Positions 8,755 through 18,054 of a stretch of 64,000 bases of DNA are shown here, piece after piece. Both the position numbers and the translations under genes were made by a program. The stretch is from Kiloniella laminariae DSM 19542. Its GTDB lineage: Bacteria > Pseudomonadota > Alphaproteobacteria > Kiloniellales > Kiloniellaceae. The DNA lies in NCBI RefSeq assembly GCF_000374005.1, contig NZ_KB893146.1:250075-314074 (forward strand), read 5' to 3'. Each line of letters opens with the position of its first letter. The first letter of the stretch is position 1. The notes beneath the pieces were generated by a model, which searched no databases, was not told where the DNA came from, and saw only the letters and a program-made list of their open reading frames with translations.

Positions 8755-9837
8755 TCAGCGGCACTGTGCCTTGTGGCGCAGCCAGTGATCGGCGAGGGTC
8801 AGGGCCATCATGGCCTCTCCCACAGGAACCCCCCGGATGCCGACACAGGGATCGTGACGTCCCTTGGTGAAAATTTCGGTTTCATCACCATCACTGGTGA
8901 TTGTCTTGCGGGTCTGTAAAATCGAACTGGTTGGCTTGATGGCGAAGCGGACGACCACGTCCTGCCCTGTGGAAATACCACCGAGTATGCCACCAGCGTG
9001 GTTGCTGGTGAAGTGGGGTTTGCTGTCTTTCATCCGGATCTCGTCGGCATTTTCCTCACCGCTATAGGCCGCAGTATCAAAGCCGTCGCCGATTTCGACA
9101 CCCTTGACGGCATTGATCGACATCATGGCCTTGGCCAGATCAGAATCAAGCTTGTCGTAGACCGGATCCCCCAGTCCGACAGGAACATTACTGGCGACCA
9201 CCTCGATAACAGCCCCAAGGGATGAGCCAGCCTTGCGGGCAGAATCAAGGTAGGTTTCCCATTCTTTTGCCGCGACCGGGTCCGGGCACCAGAAAGGGTT
9301 CTTGTTAATTTCGTCCCAGTCCCATCGGCTGCGATCAATCTTGTGCGGGCCCATCTGGACCAGCGCCCCACGGATTTGCACGCCGCCTTCGATCTGGGTA
9401 TCAAGAACCTTGCGCGCGATTGCGCCAGCGGCAACCCGCATGGCGGTTTCGCGTGCAGAAGATCGTCCGCCACCGCGATAATCCCGGATACCGTATTTTT
9501 CCCAATAGGTATAATCGGCATGACCGGGACGGAATTTTTTGGCGATATCCCCATAGTCCTTGGAGCGCTGGTCGGTGTTTTCAATAATCAGACCAATGGG
9601 CGTTCCTGTGGTTTTGCCTTCAAAGACCCCGGAGACGATTTTGACAAGGTCAGCTTCCTGTCGCTGGGTGGTGAAGCGGTTCTGCCCGGGTTTCCTAGCG
9701 TTGAGATAACCCTGGATATCGGCTTCTGACAGGTCGATCAACGGTGGTGTACCATCAACGACACAGCCGATAGACGGACCATGGCTTTCGCCCCAGGTCG
9801 TGAAACGGAAGATCTCGCCAAAGGAATTACCGGCCAT
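8755..9837 (-). CDS. aroC: Chorismate synthase AroC
   Basis: Converts 5-enolpyruvylshikimate-3-phosphate to chorismate, the final shikimate step, using reduced FMN. The 360-residue protein starts [20 protein letters not shown], the canonical N-terminus with the first active-site histidine. It continues with RPGHADYTY, the [12 protein letters not shown] signature and the [10 protein letters not shown] signature, and ends normally. fabI lies upstream on the same strand, separated by 125 bp that contain a strong hairpin, so transcription may be partly independent. Confidence 0.98.
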   Translation of the reverse strand: MAGNSFGEIFRFTTWGESHGPSIGCVVDGTPPLIDLSEADIQGYLNARKPGQNRFTTQRQEADLVKIVSGVFEGKTTGTPIGLIIENTDQRSKDYGDIAKKFRPGHADYTYWEKYGIRDYRGGGRSSARETAMRVAAGAIARKVLDTQIEGGVQIRGALVQMGPHKIDRSRWDWDEINKNPFWCPDPVAAKEWETYLDSARKAGSSLGAVIEVVASNVPVGLGDPVYDKLDSDLAKAMMSINAVKGVEIGDGFDTAAYSGEENADEIRMKDSKPHFTSNHAGGILGGISTGQDVVVRFAIKPTSSILQTRKTITSDGDETEIFTKGRHDPCVGIRGVPVGEAMMALTLADHWLRHKAQCR

Positions 9838-9885
9838 GATACTCTCTCGGGGTTCGGGTTTTGTTTTTTATCTCTATTTTGAACT

Positions 9886-9919
9886 CAGGGGGAGCAGCAG
9901 CCCTGCCGCGCTCCCCCTG
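9886..9919 (-). terminator. GC-rich hairpin between fabI and aroC
   Basis: A perfect 10-bp inverted repeat (CAGGGGGAGC at 9886-9895 and its complement at 9910-9919) lies downstream of fabI. No uridine run follows in the fabI direction, so it could be a weak terminator, an mRNA-stabilising stem, or a partial block between fabI and aroC. Confidence 0.5.
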
Positions 9920-9962
9920 TTTGTTCGTGCCTTTTCAGGCCTGCCATATGAGCAGAGGTCAA

Positions 9963-10802
9963 TTAGCCCTGCGGGTTAAAGTTTGCCAGCAGTTCGGACA
10001 GGTCCTTGGCTTTGTCAACGTTCATCATGCCAACAACATGATAGCCGGAATCGACATGATGAACTTCGCCGGTAACACCACCTGCCAGATCTGAAAGCAG
10101 ATAGAGGCCTGCGCCGCCAACCTGCTCGATGCTGACGTTGCGTTGCAGCGGAGAGTTGTACTCGTTCCATTTCAGGATGTGGCGGAAGTCACCAATACCT
10201 GAAGCGGCAAGTGTTTTGATCGGTCCGGCAGAGATCGCATTGACCCGGATGTTATCCGGACCAAGGTCAGCAGCGAGATAGCGCACAGATGCTTCCAGTG
10301 CGGCTTTGGCAACTCCCATTACGTTGTAATGCGGCATAACCTGTTCGGCACCGTAATAGGTGAGGGTGACAAGGCTGCCACCATCCGTCATCAAAGGTGC
10401 TGCATGCTGAGCAATAGAGGTAAAGGAATAGCAGGAGATATCCAGGCTCTGCAGGAAGTTCTTGCGGCTGGTGTTGAGATACTTGCCTTTTAGCTCTTCC
10501 TTGTCAGCATAGGCAATGGCATGAACGAGGAAGTCGAGTTTGCCCCATTTTTCCTCGATTGCTTGGAAAGTTGCCTTGACGCTGGCGTCGTCGGTCACAT
10601 CACACTGGAGCAGAATGTCGGAGTTGACTGAAGCAGCCAGAGGCTCAACACGTTTTTTCAGAGCATCGCCTTGATAGGTGAATGCCAGTTCCGCGCCTTG
10701 GTCGGCAACCGCTTTGGCGATCCCCCAGGCAATAGAGCGGTCATTGGCAACACCCATTACAAGGCCACGTTTGCCAGCCATTATCGGTTGTGGGTTGGAC
10801 AT
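9963..10802 (-). CDS. fabI: Enoyl-[acyl-carrier-protein] reductase (NADH) FabI
   Basis: Reduces trans-2-enoyl-ACP to acyl-ACP, the last step of each fatty-acid elongation round. The 279-residue SDR-fold protein has the FabI-type nucleotide-binding start GKRGLVMGVANDRSIAWGIA (10-29) and the catalytic Tyr-X6-Lys pattern Y159...K166 in HYNVMGVAKAALE. The C-terminal GGVTGEVHHVDSGYH is typical. GAGGAA stands five bases before the ATG. The 183-bp divergent region to the YihY-type gene must carry both promoters. The FabI type makes the enzyme a potential triclosan target. Confidence 0.97.
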   Translation of the reverse strand: MSNPQPIMAGKRGLVMGVANDRSIAWGIAKAVADQGAELAFTYQGDALKKRVEPLAASVNSDILLQCDVTDDASVKATFQAIEEKWGKLDFLVHAIAYADKEELKGKYLNTSRKNFLQSLDISCYSFTSIAQHAAPLMTDGGSLVTLTYYGAEQVMPHYNVMGVAKAALEASVRYLAADLGPDNIRVNAISAGPIKTLAASGIGDFRHILKWNEYNSPLQRNVSIEQVGGAGLYLLSDLAGGVTGEVHHVDSGYHVVGMMNVDKAKDLSELLANFNPQG

Positions 10803-10985
10803 AGGGTTCCTCGCTGTGAGATTGTCCTGATAAAAAGGTGCAGCATCCTACAACATTGCCGGGATTGGTCAAAGAAATGGCGACGTCTAGAGTGCATTTT
10901 CTGACTTTTTAGCTGGGAAATTTGTTTCGCGCCAGCGATAGTTAACCACAAATGCGAAATTGGTAGGGTTCAGGGGGACGATCTG

Positions 10986-12242
10986 GTGACAGATTCGACG
11001 TTAAAAAGACTGCTGGTCATGTTGAAACAGCTCGCAGACCGAAAAACACTAATCAATACGGGGCGATTTCTTCGTTATGTCCTGCGGCGGTTTGATAAGG
11101 ACAAGGGGACGCGTGTTGCTGCCTCGCTGAGCTATTCGTCTTTGCTGGCGATCGTTCCGATGATGACTATTGCCCTGGCCCTGATGTCAGCTTTTCCGGG
11201 ATTCGAGGATTCTCGCAGCACGCTCCAGAATTCCTTGCTGAAAAATATTCTTCCGGCCGCCGAACTGGAAATTGCAGAGCAGCTCAACAGTTTTGTCGCC
11301 AATGCCCAGAATATGACGGCGATCGGCGTTCTGGCGCTGGCTGTGACGGCTATCATGCTGCTCTATACAATCTCACATTCTTTCAACTCAATCTGGTGCG
11401 TGCAGGAACGGCGCCCTCTTTTCAATTTAATCCTGGTCTACTGGGCATTGCTTACACTTGGCCCCTTGTTGCTGGGGGCTTCACTTACTGTCTCCAGCTA
11501 TGGTTTTGCTATGGCAGAGCTCGTCGGCGGGGGCAGTTACACCCGGTCATTTGTAAGCCGGATACTACCAATAGTTCTTGGCGGGACAGCTTTTACCCTG
11601 CTTTATCTGGTGGTCCCCAACCGACCAGTCCTTTTCAAGCACGCTCTGGCTGGTGGCGTGGCGGCAACAACTCTCTTCGAGCTGCTCAAGCGCGGTTTTG
11701 GCCTTTACCTTTCTTATTTTCCCTCTTACCAGGCGATTTACGGAGCGATGGCAACGATCCCGATTTTCCTGATCTGGATGTATCTCTCCTGGGTGGTTGT
11801 GCTGTTGGGTGCGGAAATTGCGGCAGCCTTGCCCGAGCGCCGGGCTGTTCTCCGCCGGGGGATCAGGCGGGAGGGGATCGGCGATTATCTTTCCCTGATG
11901 ATTGCCCTGCTTCGTAAGCTTGAGAAGGCCGGGCATCACGGAACGTCCCTGAAAGAGACTGTCATGATGAAGGGCTTGCCAGCTGATCTGCGGGCAACAG
12001 GTGAAGTTCTTTATGATCTGAAACGGTTGCGCATTGCCAACCGGACCGGACGAGGGCGATGGATTCTCTGCCGGGATCTCTCGGCTGTTACGCTGGAGGA
12101 TCTGTTAAAAGAACTGGATCTGGATTATCTGCCCCGGCGCAACTGGCCCGAAGGCATCGCGGATGTCCTCAGGGCACTGGAAGAGAACCCGGTTGAAGTT
12201 CGAAAAAAATCGCTGAAAGAAATTCTTCGCCAGTCGGAATAG
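10986..12242 (+). CDS. YihY family inner-membrane protein
   Basis: A 418-residue integral membrane protein of the YihY/virulence factor BrkB family. It has about six membrane segments between residues 30 and 290, preceded by the typical RFDKDKGTRVAASLSYSSLLAIVPM region and followed by a soluble C-terminal tail of about 130 residues. The family was once annotated as ribonuclease BN, which is now known to be wrong; its actual role is unclear. The start is GTG at 10986 with AGGGGG nine bases upstream. It is transcribed divergently from fabI and convergently with the CbpM gene. Confidence 0.88.
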   Translation: MTDSTLKRLLVMLKQLADRKTLINTGRFLRYVLRRFDKDKGTRVAASLSYSSLLAIVPMMTIALALMSAFPGFEDSRSTLQNSLLKNILPAAELEIAEQLNSFVANAQNMTAIGVLALAVTAIMLLYTISHSFNSIWCVQERRPLFNLILVYWALLTLGPLLLGASLTVSSYGFAMAELVGGGSYTRSFVSRILPIVLGGTAFTLLYLVVPNRPVLFKHALAGGVAATTLFELLKRGFGLYLSYFPSYQAIYGAMATIPIFLIWMYLSWVVVLLGAEIAAALPERRAVLRRGIRREGIGDYLSLMIALLRKLEKAGHHGTSLKETVMMKGLPADLRATGEVLYDLKRLRIANRTGRGRWILCRDLSAVTLEDLLKELDLDYLPRRNWPEGIADVLRALEENPVEVRKKSLKEILRQSE

Positions 12243-12308
12243 GTTTGCGGAGTAGGCTTGTTACAAAACGCGCTACTACAGACTACAGACTGGCAAACAA
12301 GACAGGAG

Positions 12309-12629
12309 CTACCCCCTGCTGCGGATAATCTCTTCCAGTTCCTGTCGTGAGTCTGCGGGCAGAGCCTGAATCGCCGTGGCGAGATGTCCTAGCAGGGTCC
12401 GCAGGTTATAGACCTGATCCATACTGCGCAAAATGATCGGCATGGCTTCGTAGTTGACACCAATGTCGTTGATCATTTCGTTGAGCAGCCTGACGCGGGA
12501 TTCATCGTCATCGGTAAAGAGGATCGTTCCATCCTCCTGGGTCGGCAGAACCCAGTTGTGTTCGATCCATTCCGAAAGCTCGGAGCCGCTGATATTCAGA
12601 TCATCAACAATTTCGTCAAAACTCTTCAT
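12309..12629 (-). CDS. cbpM: Chaperone modulator CbpM-like protein
   Basis: A protein of 106 residues when started at the ATG at 12629 (MKSFDEIVDDLN). An upstream in-frame TTG at 12731 would add 34 residues of unconvincing sequence. The ATG has GGAG 12 bases upstream and fits the usual length of about 100. Features are the helical SGSELSEWIEHNWVLP segment and the leucine/acid-rich C-terminal helix. CbpM-type proteins bind the J-domain of CbpA and inhibit its stimulation of DnaK. The gene lies directly downstream of the cbpA-like gene on the same strand, the standard pairing, which is the main support. Confidence 0.8.
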   Translation of the reverse strand: MKSFDEIVDDLNISGSELSEWIEHNWVLPTQEDGTILFTDDDESRVRLLNEMINDIGVNYEAMPIILRSMDQVYNLRTLLGHLATAIQALPADSRQELEEIIRSRG

Positions 12630-12761
12630 GACTGTCGCCGTCTCCGGATTAAATTCTGTGATAGATATTCTGGGATAGACATTATGTGCCCTACCTAGGC
12701 GCTCTGAAGGACGGACGCAAGAGGTGATCAACCTTAGCAGTTCAAAAAGAGCAGCTCTGGT

Positions 12762-13697
12762 CTAATCAAAAAGACCGGTGTGTTTGCGTGGGTCGTAGTT
12801 TTTGGTCTTGGCCCAGTTCCTTAAGAACTCCCGCAATTCCTTGTCGGTTTCTTCCGGCAGGTAAACCTGCAGGCGGATCAGCTGGTCGCCCCGGTTAACC
12901 CCCTTGATGTCATCTATGCCTTTGCCTTTGAGACGCAAGGTGGTGCCGGTATTGGAGTCCGGCGGAATTCTTACCTTCACACGACCAGTGACTGTCGGCA
13001 CTGTCAGCGTGGTTCCCTCCAGCGCTTCTGCCAGTGATATTGGTAAGTCGAGATAGACGTCGCGTCCTTTTCGAGAAAAAAGGGGATGGCTTTCAATTTT
13101 GACTTCTATCAGGGCATCCCCATTGGGACCGCCGCCCATGCCGGGAAGACCTTTGGTTTTAAGGCGTAGAACCTGCTTGTCTTCGGTGCCAGGCGGGATG
13201 GTGATGTTCAGGGATTTGCCGTCTGCCAGATCAATCCGCTTGACGGCTCCTGCCGCTGCTTCAACGAAGTTCACAGAGCAGGAGTACTTGACGTCACTGC
13301 CCTTGCGTTGAGGGGGAGCTGTTCTTGTCTGTCGTTTCCTTGCGCCAAAGAGATCGGAAAAAATATCCCCGATGTCCATTTCGCTACCAAAGTCAAAACC
13401 ACCACCAGCCCCGCCAGCTGCAGCACCACGCGGTTGTCCCCGTTGTGTATATCCGCCGTGGAAGGGATTGCTGGCCTGTCCGGAAGCATCAATCTGCCCC
13501 CGGTCATATTGCTGCTTTTTCTTGGCATCACCGAGAATGTTATAAGCTTGCGAGATTTCCTTGAACTTCTGTTCAATGGCCTTGTCATCCGGATTGAGGT
13601 CCGGATGATATTGTTTCGCCAATTTGCGATAGCCAGCCTTGATTTCCGCATCCGAAGCGGTTTTGCTGACCCCGAGAGTTTTGTAGAGATCTTGCAT
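12762..13697 (-). CDS. cbpA: CbpA-type DnaJ co-chaperone
   Basis: A 311-residue class II Hsp40 that would deliver substrates to DnaK. Residues 1-70 are a J-domain with the HPD motif at 31-33 and the typical YDRG end. A Gly-rich linker follows (about 75-125, with GGAGGGFDFGSEMDIGDIF), then two peptide-binding C-terminal domains (GTEDKQVLRLKTKGLPGMGG and IPPDSNTGTTLRLKGKG). There is no zinc-finger region, which distinguishes it from DnaJ itself. The CbpM gene follows on the same strand and probably regulates it at protein level. Confidence 0.9.
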   Translation of the reverse strand: MQDLYKTLGVSKTASDAEIKAGYRKLAKQYHPDLNPDDKAIEQKFKEISQAYNILGDAKKKQQYDRGQIDASGQASNPFHGGYTQRGQPRGAAAGGAGGGFDFGSEMDIGDIFSDLFGARKRQTRTAPPQRKGSDVKYSCSVNFVEAAAGAVKRIDLADGKSLNITIPPGTEDKQVLRLKTKGLPGMGGGPNGDALIEVKIESHPLFSRKGRDVYLDLPISLAEALEGTTLTVPTVTGRVKVRIPPDSNTGTTLRLKGKGIDDIKGVNRGDQLIRLQVYLPEETDKELREFLRNWAKTKNYDPRKHTGLFD

Positions 13698-13931
13698 TAT
13701 GGGTGATGAAACTCAGTCATATGTTACAGAAAGTCACCGACAGTGCTGTCTTTTAATTGCCGGGACAGCTGCCTGTGGCAGACACAAAATAATATAATAG
13801 ATTAAACATAACTTTAAAGAGACAAGCCCGGTTCTACAAGGAATGTAATAGCTTTGCAGTGGCTTTGTTATCTTGCCAGTTTGTCACGGAAACGAAAAAC
13901 AGCTGTCATAGAGCGAAAAGCGAAGACGCAA

Positions 13932-13958
13932 AAGCCCTGATGAAAATCATCAGGGCTT
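13932..13958 (-). terminator. Terminator of the glycine-zipper lipoprotein gene
   Basis: A perfect 12-bp stem (AAGCCCTGATGA and its complement) has a 3-nt loop and runs into TTTTGCG on the minus strand, 31 bp beyond the stop at 13990. It is a clear intrinsic terminator. Confidence 0.8.
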
Positions 13959-13989
13959 AATCGGGTAACGGGGTGATTAACAGGAGTGA

Positions 13990-14454
13990 TTACTGAATTT
14001 CCCAGGAGCCGTCGGGTTGGCGACAGGCTGTCCCATAGGCTTCTTCAGTTTTTCCACCAACAACAACAGTTTGTTGGTATTCGCGGCAATAGGCACCCGA
14101 GGAGGATTTTCCGTCACGTACCGGGGTGACTGTGCCGGAATGTCCTGTGTCAGGGTTGTTCCAGGCGATGGTCTGACCAACCGGAGCTGTCTGGGCCCGG
14201 GTATAGGCTGCATCTGCCTTTTTCTTGTCTTCATCATCCATGTAGCGACCAACCTCGCTGCCAAGAAGTCCGCCGAGAACAGCGCCTGTTGCCGCTGCAA
14301 CAATCCGTCCGTTACCTTTGCCGAACTGGGCACCAAGAAGTCCACCAGCAACTGCGCCGCCAAGTCCGCCAACAGTTTGTTTTACGCCGCGATCAGCACA
14401 GGCTGTGGTCATAAGAGCGATCATCAGAACAGCTATACTCGTTTTGAGTTTCAT
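13990..14454 (-). CDS. Glycine-zipper 2TM surface-antigen-like lipoprotein
   Basis: Starting at the ATG at 14454 gives 154 residues with a classical signal sequence (MKLKTSIAVLMIALMTTAC) ending in a weak lipobox at C19. A longer frame back to 14529 lacks this logic. A glycine-zipper region follows (about 28-70, GGLGGAVAGGLLGAQFG and GAVLGGLLGSEVGRYMD). The C-terminal part carries the 17-kDa-surface-antigen signature YCREYQQTVVVGGK with TACRQPDGSW at the end. Such proteins sit in the outer membrane or periplasm, and their roles are mostly structural or unknown. It is divergent from pdxH. Confidence 0.85.
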   Translation of the reverse strand: MKLKTSIAVLMIALMTTACADRGVKQTVGGLGGAVAGGLLGAQFGKGNGRIVAAATGAVLGGLLGSEVGRYMDDEDKKKADAAYTRAQTAPVGQTIAWNNPDTGHSGTVTPVRDGKSSSGAYCREYQQTVVVGGKTEEAYGTACRQPDGSWEIQ

Positions 14455-14766
14455 CTTCTTGTTCTCTTGCAGTTGTTTTGCCGGGTCGGGGAAAAGTATA
14501 ACACATGCCTTGTACCCAATCCGAACCATCCTAAATCAACACTATCGATAGAGAGAAATTGAGGCCGTTTTATGGCTTAAACCATGATCCTGTGACATTT
14601 ATGTGTCCGGATGCGCGTTTTTTCAAAAGATTGATTTCCTGTCTGGTTTTGCAAAACTGTCGCAGTCAGAACGGTTGTTCGTTTTCCCGCAATCTGTTAC
14701 GCCTTCAGGTAGCGTTATGTTCTTGTTTAGCCCCTCTGATGTCTCTGTATATTTATAGCAAATAAA

Positions 14767-15399
14767 ATGAGGCCGGAAATACCGGGAAATACCATGATCC
14801 GCGACACGACACCGTCAGATCCCTATCACGTTTTTGCTGCCTGGTTGAAAGAGGCAGAAGAAAAAGAGCTCAATGACCACAATGCCATGTGCCTGGCGTC
14901 TGTAGATGCTGACGGCATGCCTTCAGCCCGTATGGTCTTGCTCAAGGATTGGGATCACGAGGGATTTATTTTCTATACAAACTTTGAAAGCCGGAAAGGT
15001 GAACAGCTGCTGGCCCATCCCAAGGCAGCTTTGATGTTCCACTGGAAATCAGTGCGTCGGTCGGTGCGGATAGAAGGGATGGTCGAGCAGGTCACTGCGG
15101 AAGAGGCAGATGAATATTTTGCCAGTCGCCCGAAACAGAGCCAGATCGGTGCCTGGGCCAGCGATCAGTCCCGTCCTTTGAAGGGAAGATTCGAACTGGA
15201 GAAAAAAGTCGCAAAATTCGCAGCCAAATACGGATTGGGAACCGTGCCGCGGCCGCCACACTGGTCCGGTTTTCGTGTTCGGCCGCAGCGGATTGAATTT
15301 TGGCAGGACGGTCCTTTCCGGCTGCACGACCGTCTGGTTTACCACAGTGTTTCCGGTGGATCTGAGAAACGCTGGACAACGGAACGTCTCTATCCCTGA
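14767..15399 (+). CDS. pdxH: Pyridoxamine 5'-phosphate oxidase PdxH
   Basis: FMN-dependent oxidase that makes pyridoxal 5'-phosphate from pyridoxine or pyridoxamine phosphate. The 210-residue protein shows [20 protein letters not shown] and [10 protein letters not shown] of the FMN site, ARPK-like [13 protein letters not shown], and the C-terminal family signature [11 protein letters not shown] with RLHDR. Two in-frame ATGs exist: 14767, with no evident ribosome site, and 14794, with GGGAAA upstream. The second (201 residues) may be the real start. It heads a co-directional run with the cation efflux, SDR and mod genes. Confidence 0.93.
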   Translation: MRPEIPGNTMIRDTTPSDPYHVFAAWLKEAEEKELNDHNAMCLASVDADGMPSARMVLLKDWDHEGFIFYTNFESRKGEQLLAHPKAALMFHWKSVRRSVRIEGMVEQVTAEEADEYFASRPKQSQIGAWASDQSRPLKGRFELEKKVAKFAAKYGLGTVPRPPHWSGFRVRPQRIEFWQDGPFRLHDRLVYHSVSGGSEKRWTTERLYP

Positions 15400-15466
15400 G
15401 GTACGGTTTTAACCGTCTTGTGAGAAAATCTCGACGAACAGTTTGGCCATCAGACGGGATAACTGG

Positions 15467-16414
15467 ATGAGCGAAAATACTTTGAATCACAGAGAGCAGA
15501 CTGCACTGCTTATGAAGCGGGCGGCTTATGCGGCTGTTTTGACTGCTCTGGTTCTGATTGGAGCAAAGTTATCTGCCTGGGCTTACACTGGTTCGGTTTC
15601 AATTTTGACGACTCTGGTCGATTCTCTGCTGGATGCAGGAGCTTCTCTGCTCAATTTACTGGCGATCCATCATGCGCTCACTCCAGCTGATAAGGAACAT
15701 CGTTTCGGCCATGGCAAGGCCGAGGGACTGGCCGCTCTGGCCCAATCTGCCTTTATCACAGGATCAGCCGTCTTTCTTATGCTGCAGGCGGGGGAGCGTC
15801 TTGCGTCTCCTCAGCCGATCAGCAACAGCAACCTTGGAATTGCTGTGATGGTTTTTTCTATCCTCGCAACATTTATTCTTACGCGTTATCAGCACAGGGT
15901 TGTGAAACAGACGGGGTCTGTCGCGATTCAGGCCGATGCTCTCCATTATGTTGGTGATATGGTTGTTAATGCCTCGGTTATTCTGGCCCTGCTACTGGGA
16001 AAATATCTTGATCTGCCCTGGATTGATCCGCTTTTTGCTCTGCTGATCTCCTGCTATATCCTCAGCTATGCTTGGAGTATCTTCAAAAAGGCGCTGGATA
16101 TGCTGATGGACCGGGAGCTCCCCGATGACGAGCGCCGGAAGATCAAAGAACTGGTTCTGGCGCATACCGAAGTTCTCGGGCTGCACGACTTGCGAACCAG
16201 GATTTCCGGGCCTGATCTTTTTATCCAGTTTCATATGGAACTGGATGGGCATATTGCCCTGGCGCAATCCTATGCCATTGCCGAGGAAGTTGATCGGGAG
16301 ATCTGTGTGATTTACCCCCATGCAGAGATTATAGTGTTGCAGGAACCTTATGGAATTGAAGTGAGCAAGATCGTGCGTGCTCAACGGGACGAGGAGAAAA
16401 AGAATGCAAGGTGA
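15467..16414 (+). CDS. Cation diffusion facilitator, FieF type
   Basis: A 315-residue metal/proton antiporter of the CDF family that should export divalent cations (Fe2+, Zn2+ or Cd2+) from the cytoplasm. It has about six membrane segments, the D-X3-D site of TM2 (VDSLLDAGASLLN), the loop HRFGHGKAEGLAAL typical of FieF/YiiP, the TM5 site QADALHYVGDMVVN, and a ferredoxin-like cytoplasmic C-domain with conserved histidines. The ATG at 15467 was preferred over an upstream TTG at 15443. It lies 67 bp after pdxH, and its end overlaps the next gene by 11 bases, implying translational coupling. Metal specificity is inferred only. Confidence 0.9.
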   Translation: MSENTLNHREQTALLMKRAAYAAVLTALVLIGAKLSAWAYTGSVSILTTLVDSLLDAGASLLNLLAIHHALTPADKEHRFGHGKAEGLAALAQSAFITGSAVFLMLQAGERLASPQPISNSNLGIAVMVFSILATFILTRYQHRVVKQTGSVAIQADALHYVGDMVVNASVILALLLGKYLDLPWIDPLFALLISCYILSYAWSIFKKALDMLMDRELPDDERRKIKELVLAHTEVLGLHDLRTRISGPDLFIQFHMELDGHIALAQSYAIAEEVDREICVIYPHAEIIVLQEPYGIEVSKIVRAQRDEEKKNAR

Positions 16415-17177
16415 AAGGTCCGGTAATCACGAGGTTGATCCTGAACAGCGCAAGACACTGGTCCTGACCGGTGCCAGCCGAGGGATCGGTCATTCGACTG
16501 TCCAGTATTTCAGTCAGCGAAACTGGCGGGTGATTACCTGTTCGCGCGAGAATATCCCGGATCACTGTCGCCGTGATCCAAACTGGACCGAACATATCGT
16601 CACGGATCTGAACAACACGGAAAGTACACAAAAATTCATTGATAGGGCCAATGAAATTCTGGGTGATGCCCCGTTGCATGCGCTGGTCAACAATGCGGCG
16701 GTATCACCCAAGACAACCTACAAGGAACGTCTGGGCTGTCTGAACGGGGATGTGGAAACCTGGCGCGAGGTCTTTGAACTCAATTTTTTTGCTCCGCTTA
16801 TGTTGTGTCGTGGTTTTGCTCCTGCCTTGGGGCGAGGAGAAGGGGCTGTCGTTAACATTACCTCTATTGCTGGGCACGGGGTTCATCCCTTTGCCGGTTC
16901 TGCCTATTCCACCTCGAAATCTGCTCTTTCGGCACTGACGCGCGAGCTGGCTGTGGAGTTTGCCCGTTTTGGGGTGCGGGTGAATGCTGTCGCACCCGGG
17001 GAAATCGAAACAGACATGATCGGCGAGGAATATGAAGCTCTGATTCCACGGATACCCATGAACCGGATGGGGCAACCTGCCGAGGTCGCATCAGCGGTTT
17101 ACCAGCTCTGTACACCCAATTTTGGCTATGTGACCGGAACCGAGATTTTTGTGACGGGCGGACAACATCTGTTTTAG
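16404..17177 (+). CDS. SDR family NAD(P)-dependent oxidoreductase
   Basis: A 257-residue classical short-chain dehydrogenase: cofactor motif TGASRGIG (22-29), NNAAVSP, catalytic serine in NITSIAGHG, and YSTSK (Tyr/Lys) followed by the usual VNAVAPGEIETDM. The ATG at 16404 has GAGGAG seven bases upstream. The in-frame GTG at 16377 lies inside the previous gene and is less likely. The start overlaps the last 11 bases of the cation-efflux gene. The substrate is unknown. Its position between a metal exporter and modA does not reveal a pathway. Confidence 0.88.
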   Translation: MQGERSGNHEVDPEQRKTLVLTGASRGIGHSTVQYFSQRNWRVITCSRENIPDHCRRDPNWTEHIVTDLNNTESTQKFIDRANEILGDAPLHALVNNAAVSPKTTYKERLGCLNGDVETWREVFELNFFAPLMLCRGFAPALGRGEGAVVNITSIAGHGVHPFAGSAYSTSKSALSALTRELAVEFARFGVRVNAVAPGEIETDMIGEEYEALIPRIPMNRMGQPAEVASAVYQLCTPNFGYVTGTEIFVTGGQHLF

Positions 17178-17207
17178 GCTGATACTGTGATACAGGGAAT
17201 AACTTTG

Positions 17208-18008
17208 ATGGTTCGCGGATGGAAGCGGTTATTCCTGAGTATCCTGAGTGCTGTTGTTGTCAATCTGGTTGTTGCGTTTTCTGTTCAGGCCGAGACAGTC
17301 GGTGTTGCTGTGGCCTCCAATTTCAAAACCACGGCAGAGGCGCTCTCGCGCTCCTTTTCTGCAAAAAGCGGCCATGACGTTGTGTTGAGTTCCGGCTCGA
17401 CAGGTAAACTTTACACCCAGATTAAAAACGGAGCTCCTTTCGAAGTTTTTCTGGCCGCTGATTCCCTGCGTGCGGCGCTGAGTGAAAAGAACGGGCTGGC
17501 TGTCACCGGGAGCCGTTTTACCTACGCAAGGGGACGCATTGCTCTCTGGAGCCGGATGCCTGATCTGGCCGGACTCGGCCCGGATTATCTCAAGGGAAAT
17601 ACAGTAACCCGTCTGGCCATTGCCAACCCCAAGACGGCACCTTATGGCCAGGCCGCGATAGAGATGTTGAAAAAGCTGAAACTCTATGAGGTGGTGAAGC
17701 ACAAGATTGTTCAGGGGGAAAATATCGCCCAGACCTACCAGTTTGCCTACAGCAGAAATGCAGAAGTCGGAGTTGTTGCTTTATCTCAGCTTGTTCACCC
17801 GGAGAAAGAGGGCTCCGATCAGGATGGCAAGCTTGACGAATTTACTTGGGTGGTTCCTGAGCATTTACATCAGCCGATTGACCAGCAGGCAGTTCTCCTG
17901 GTTAAGGGGCAAGACAATCCTGCTGCGACAGCTTTTATAGGTTATTTAAAAAGTGACGAAGCGGCTGCAATCATTCAGAGTTTCGGCTACGCTACAGTCA
18001 AACCATAA
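17208..18008 (+). CDS. modA: Molybdate ABC transporter, periplasmic binding protein ModA
   Basis: Captures molybdate (or tungstate) in the periplasm. With the ATG at 17208 the protein has 266 residues and a signal peptide ending FSVQA-ET. A GTG at 17187 would add seven residues, and AGGGA lies about 11 bases before the ATG. The mature part has the ModA features VAVASNFKTTAEALSRSF, SSGSTGKLYTQI, PFEVFLAAD and LAIANPKTAPYGQAA, which form the oxyanion site. modB and modC follow in the same direction, giving a complete transporter. Confidence 0.95.
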   Translation: MVRGWKRLFLSILSAVVVNLVVAFSVQAETVGVAVASNFKTTAEALSRSFSAKSGHDVVLSSGSTGKLYTQIKNGAPFEVFLAADSLRAALSEKNGLAVTGSRFTYARGRIALWSRMPDLAGLGPDYLKGNTVTRLAIANPKTAPYGQAAIEMLKKLKLYEVVKHKIVQGENIAQTYQFAYSRNAEVGVVALSQLVHPEKEGSDQDGKLDEFTWVVPEHLHQPIDQQAVLLVKGQDNPAATAFIGYLKSDEAAAIIQSFGYATVKP

Positions 18009-18054
18009 TTAATGGCATTCAGTTTATTGAATTTGTTTCGGGAGTTCTGAGGGG

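Noticed and set aside
12630-12731. Longer TTG-initiated form of the CbpM gene
   Set aside because: The extra 34 residues have no CbpM character; the ATG at 12629 gives the usual family length.
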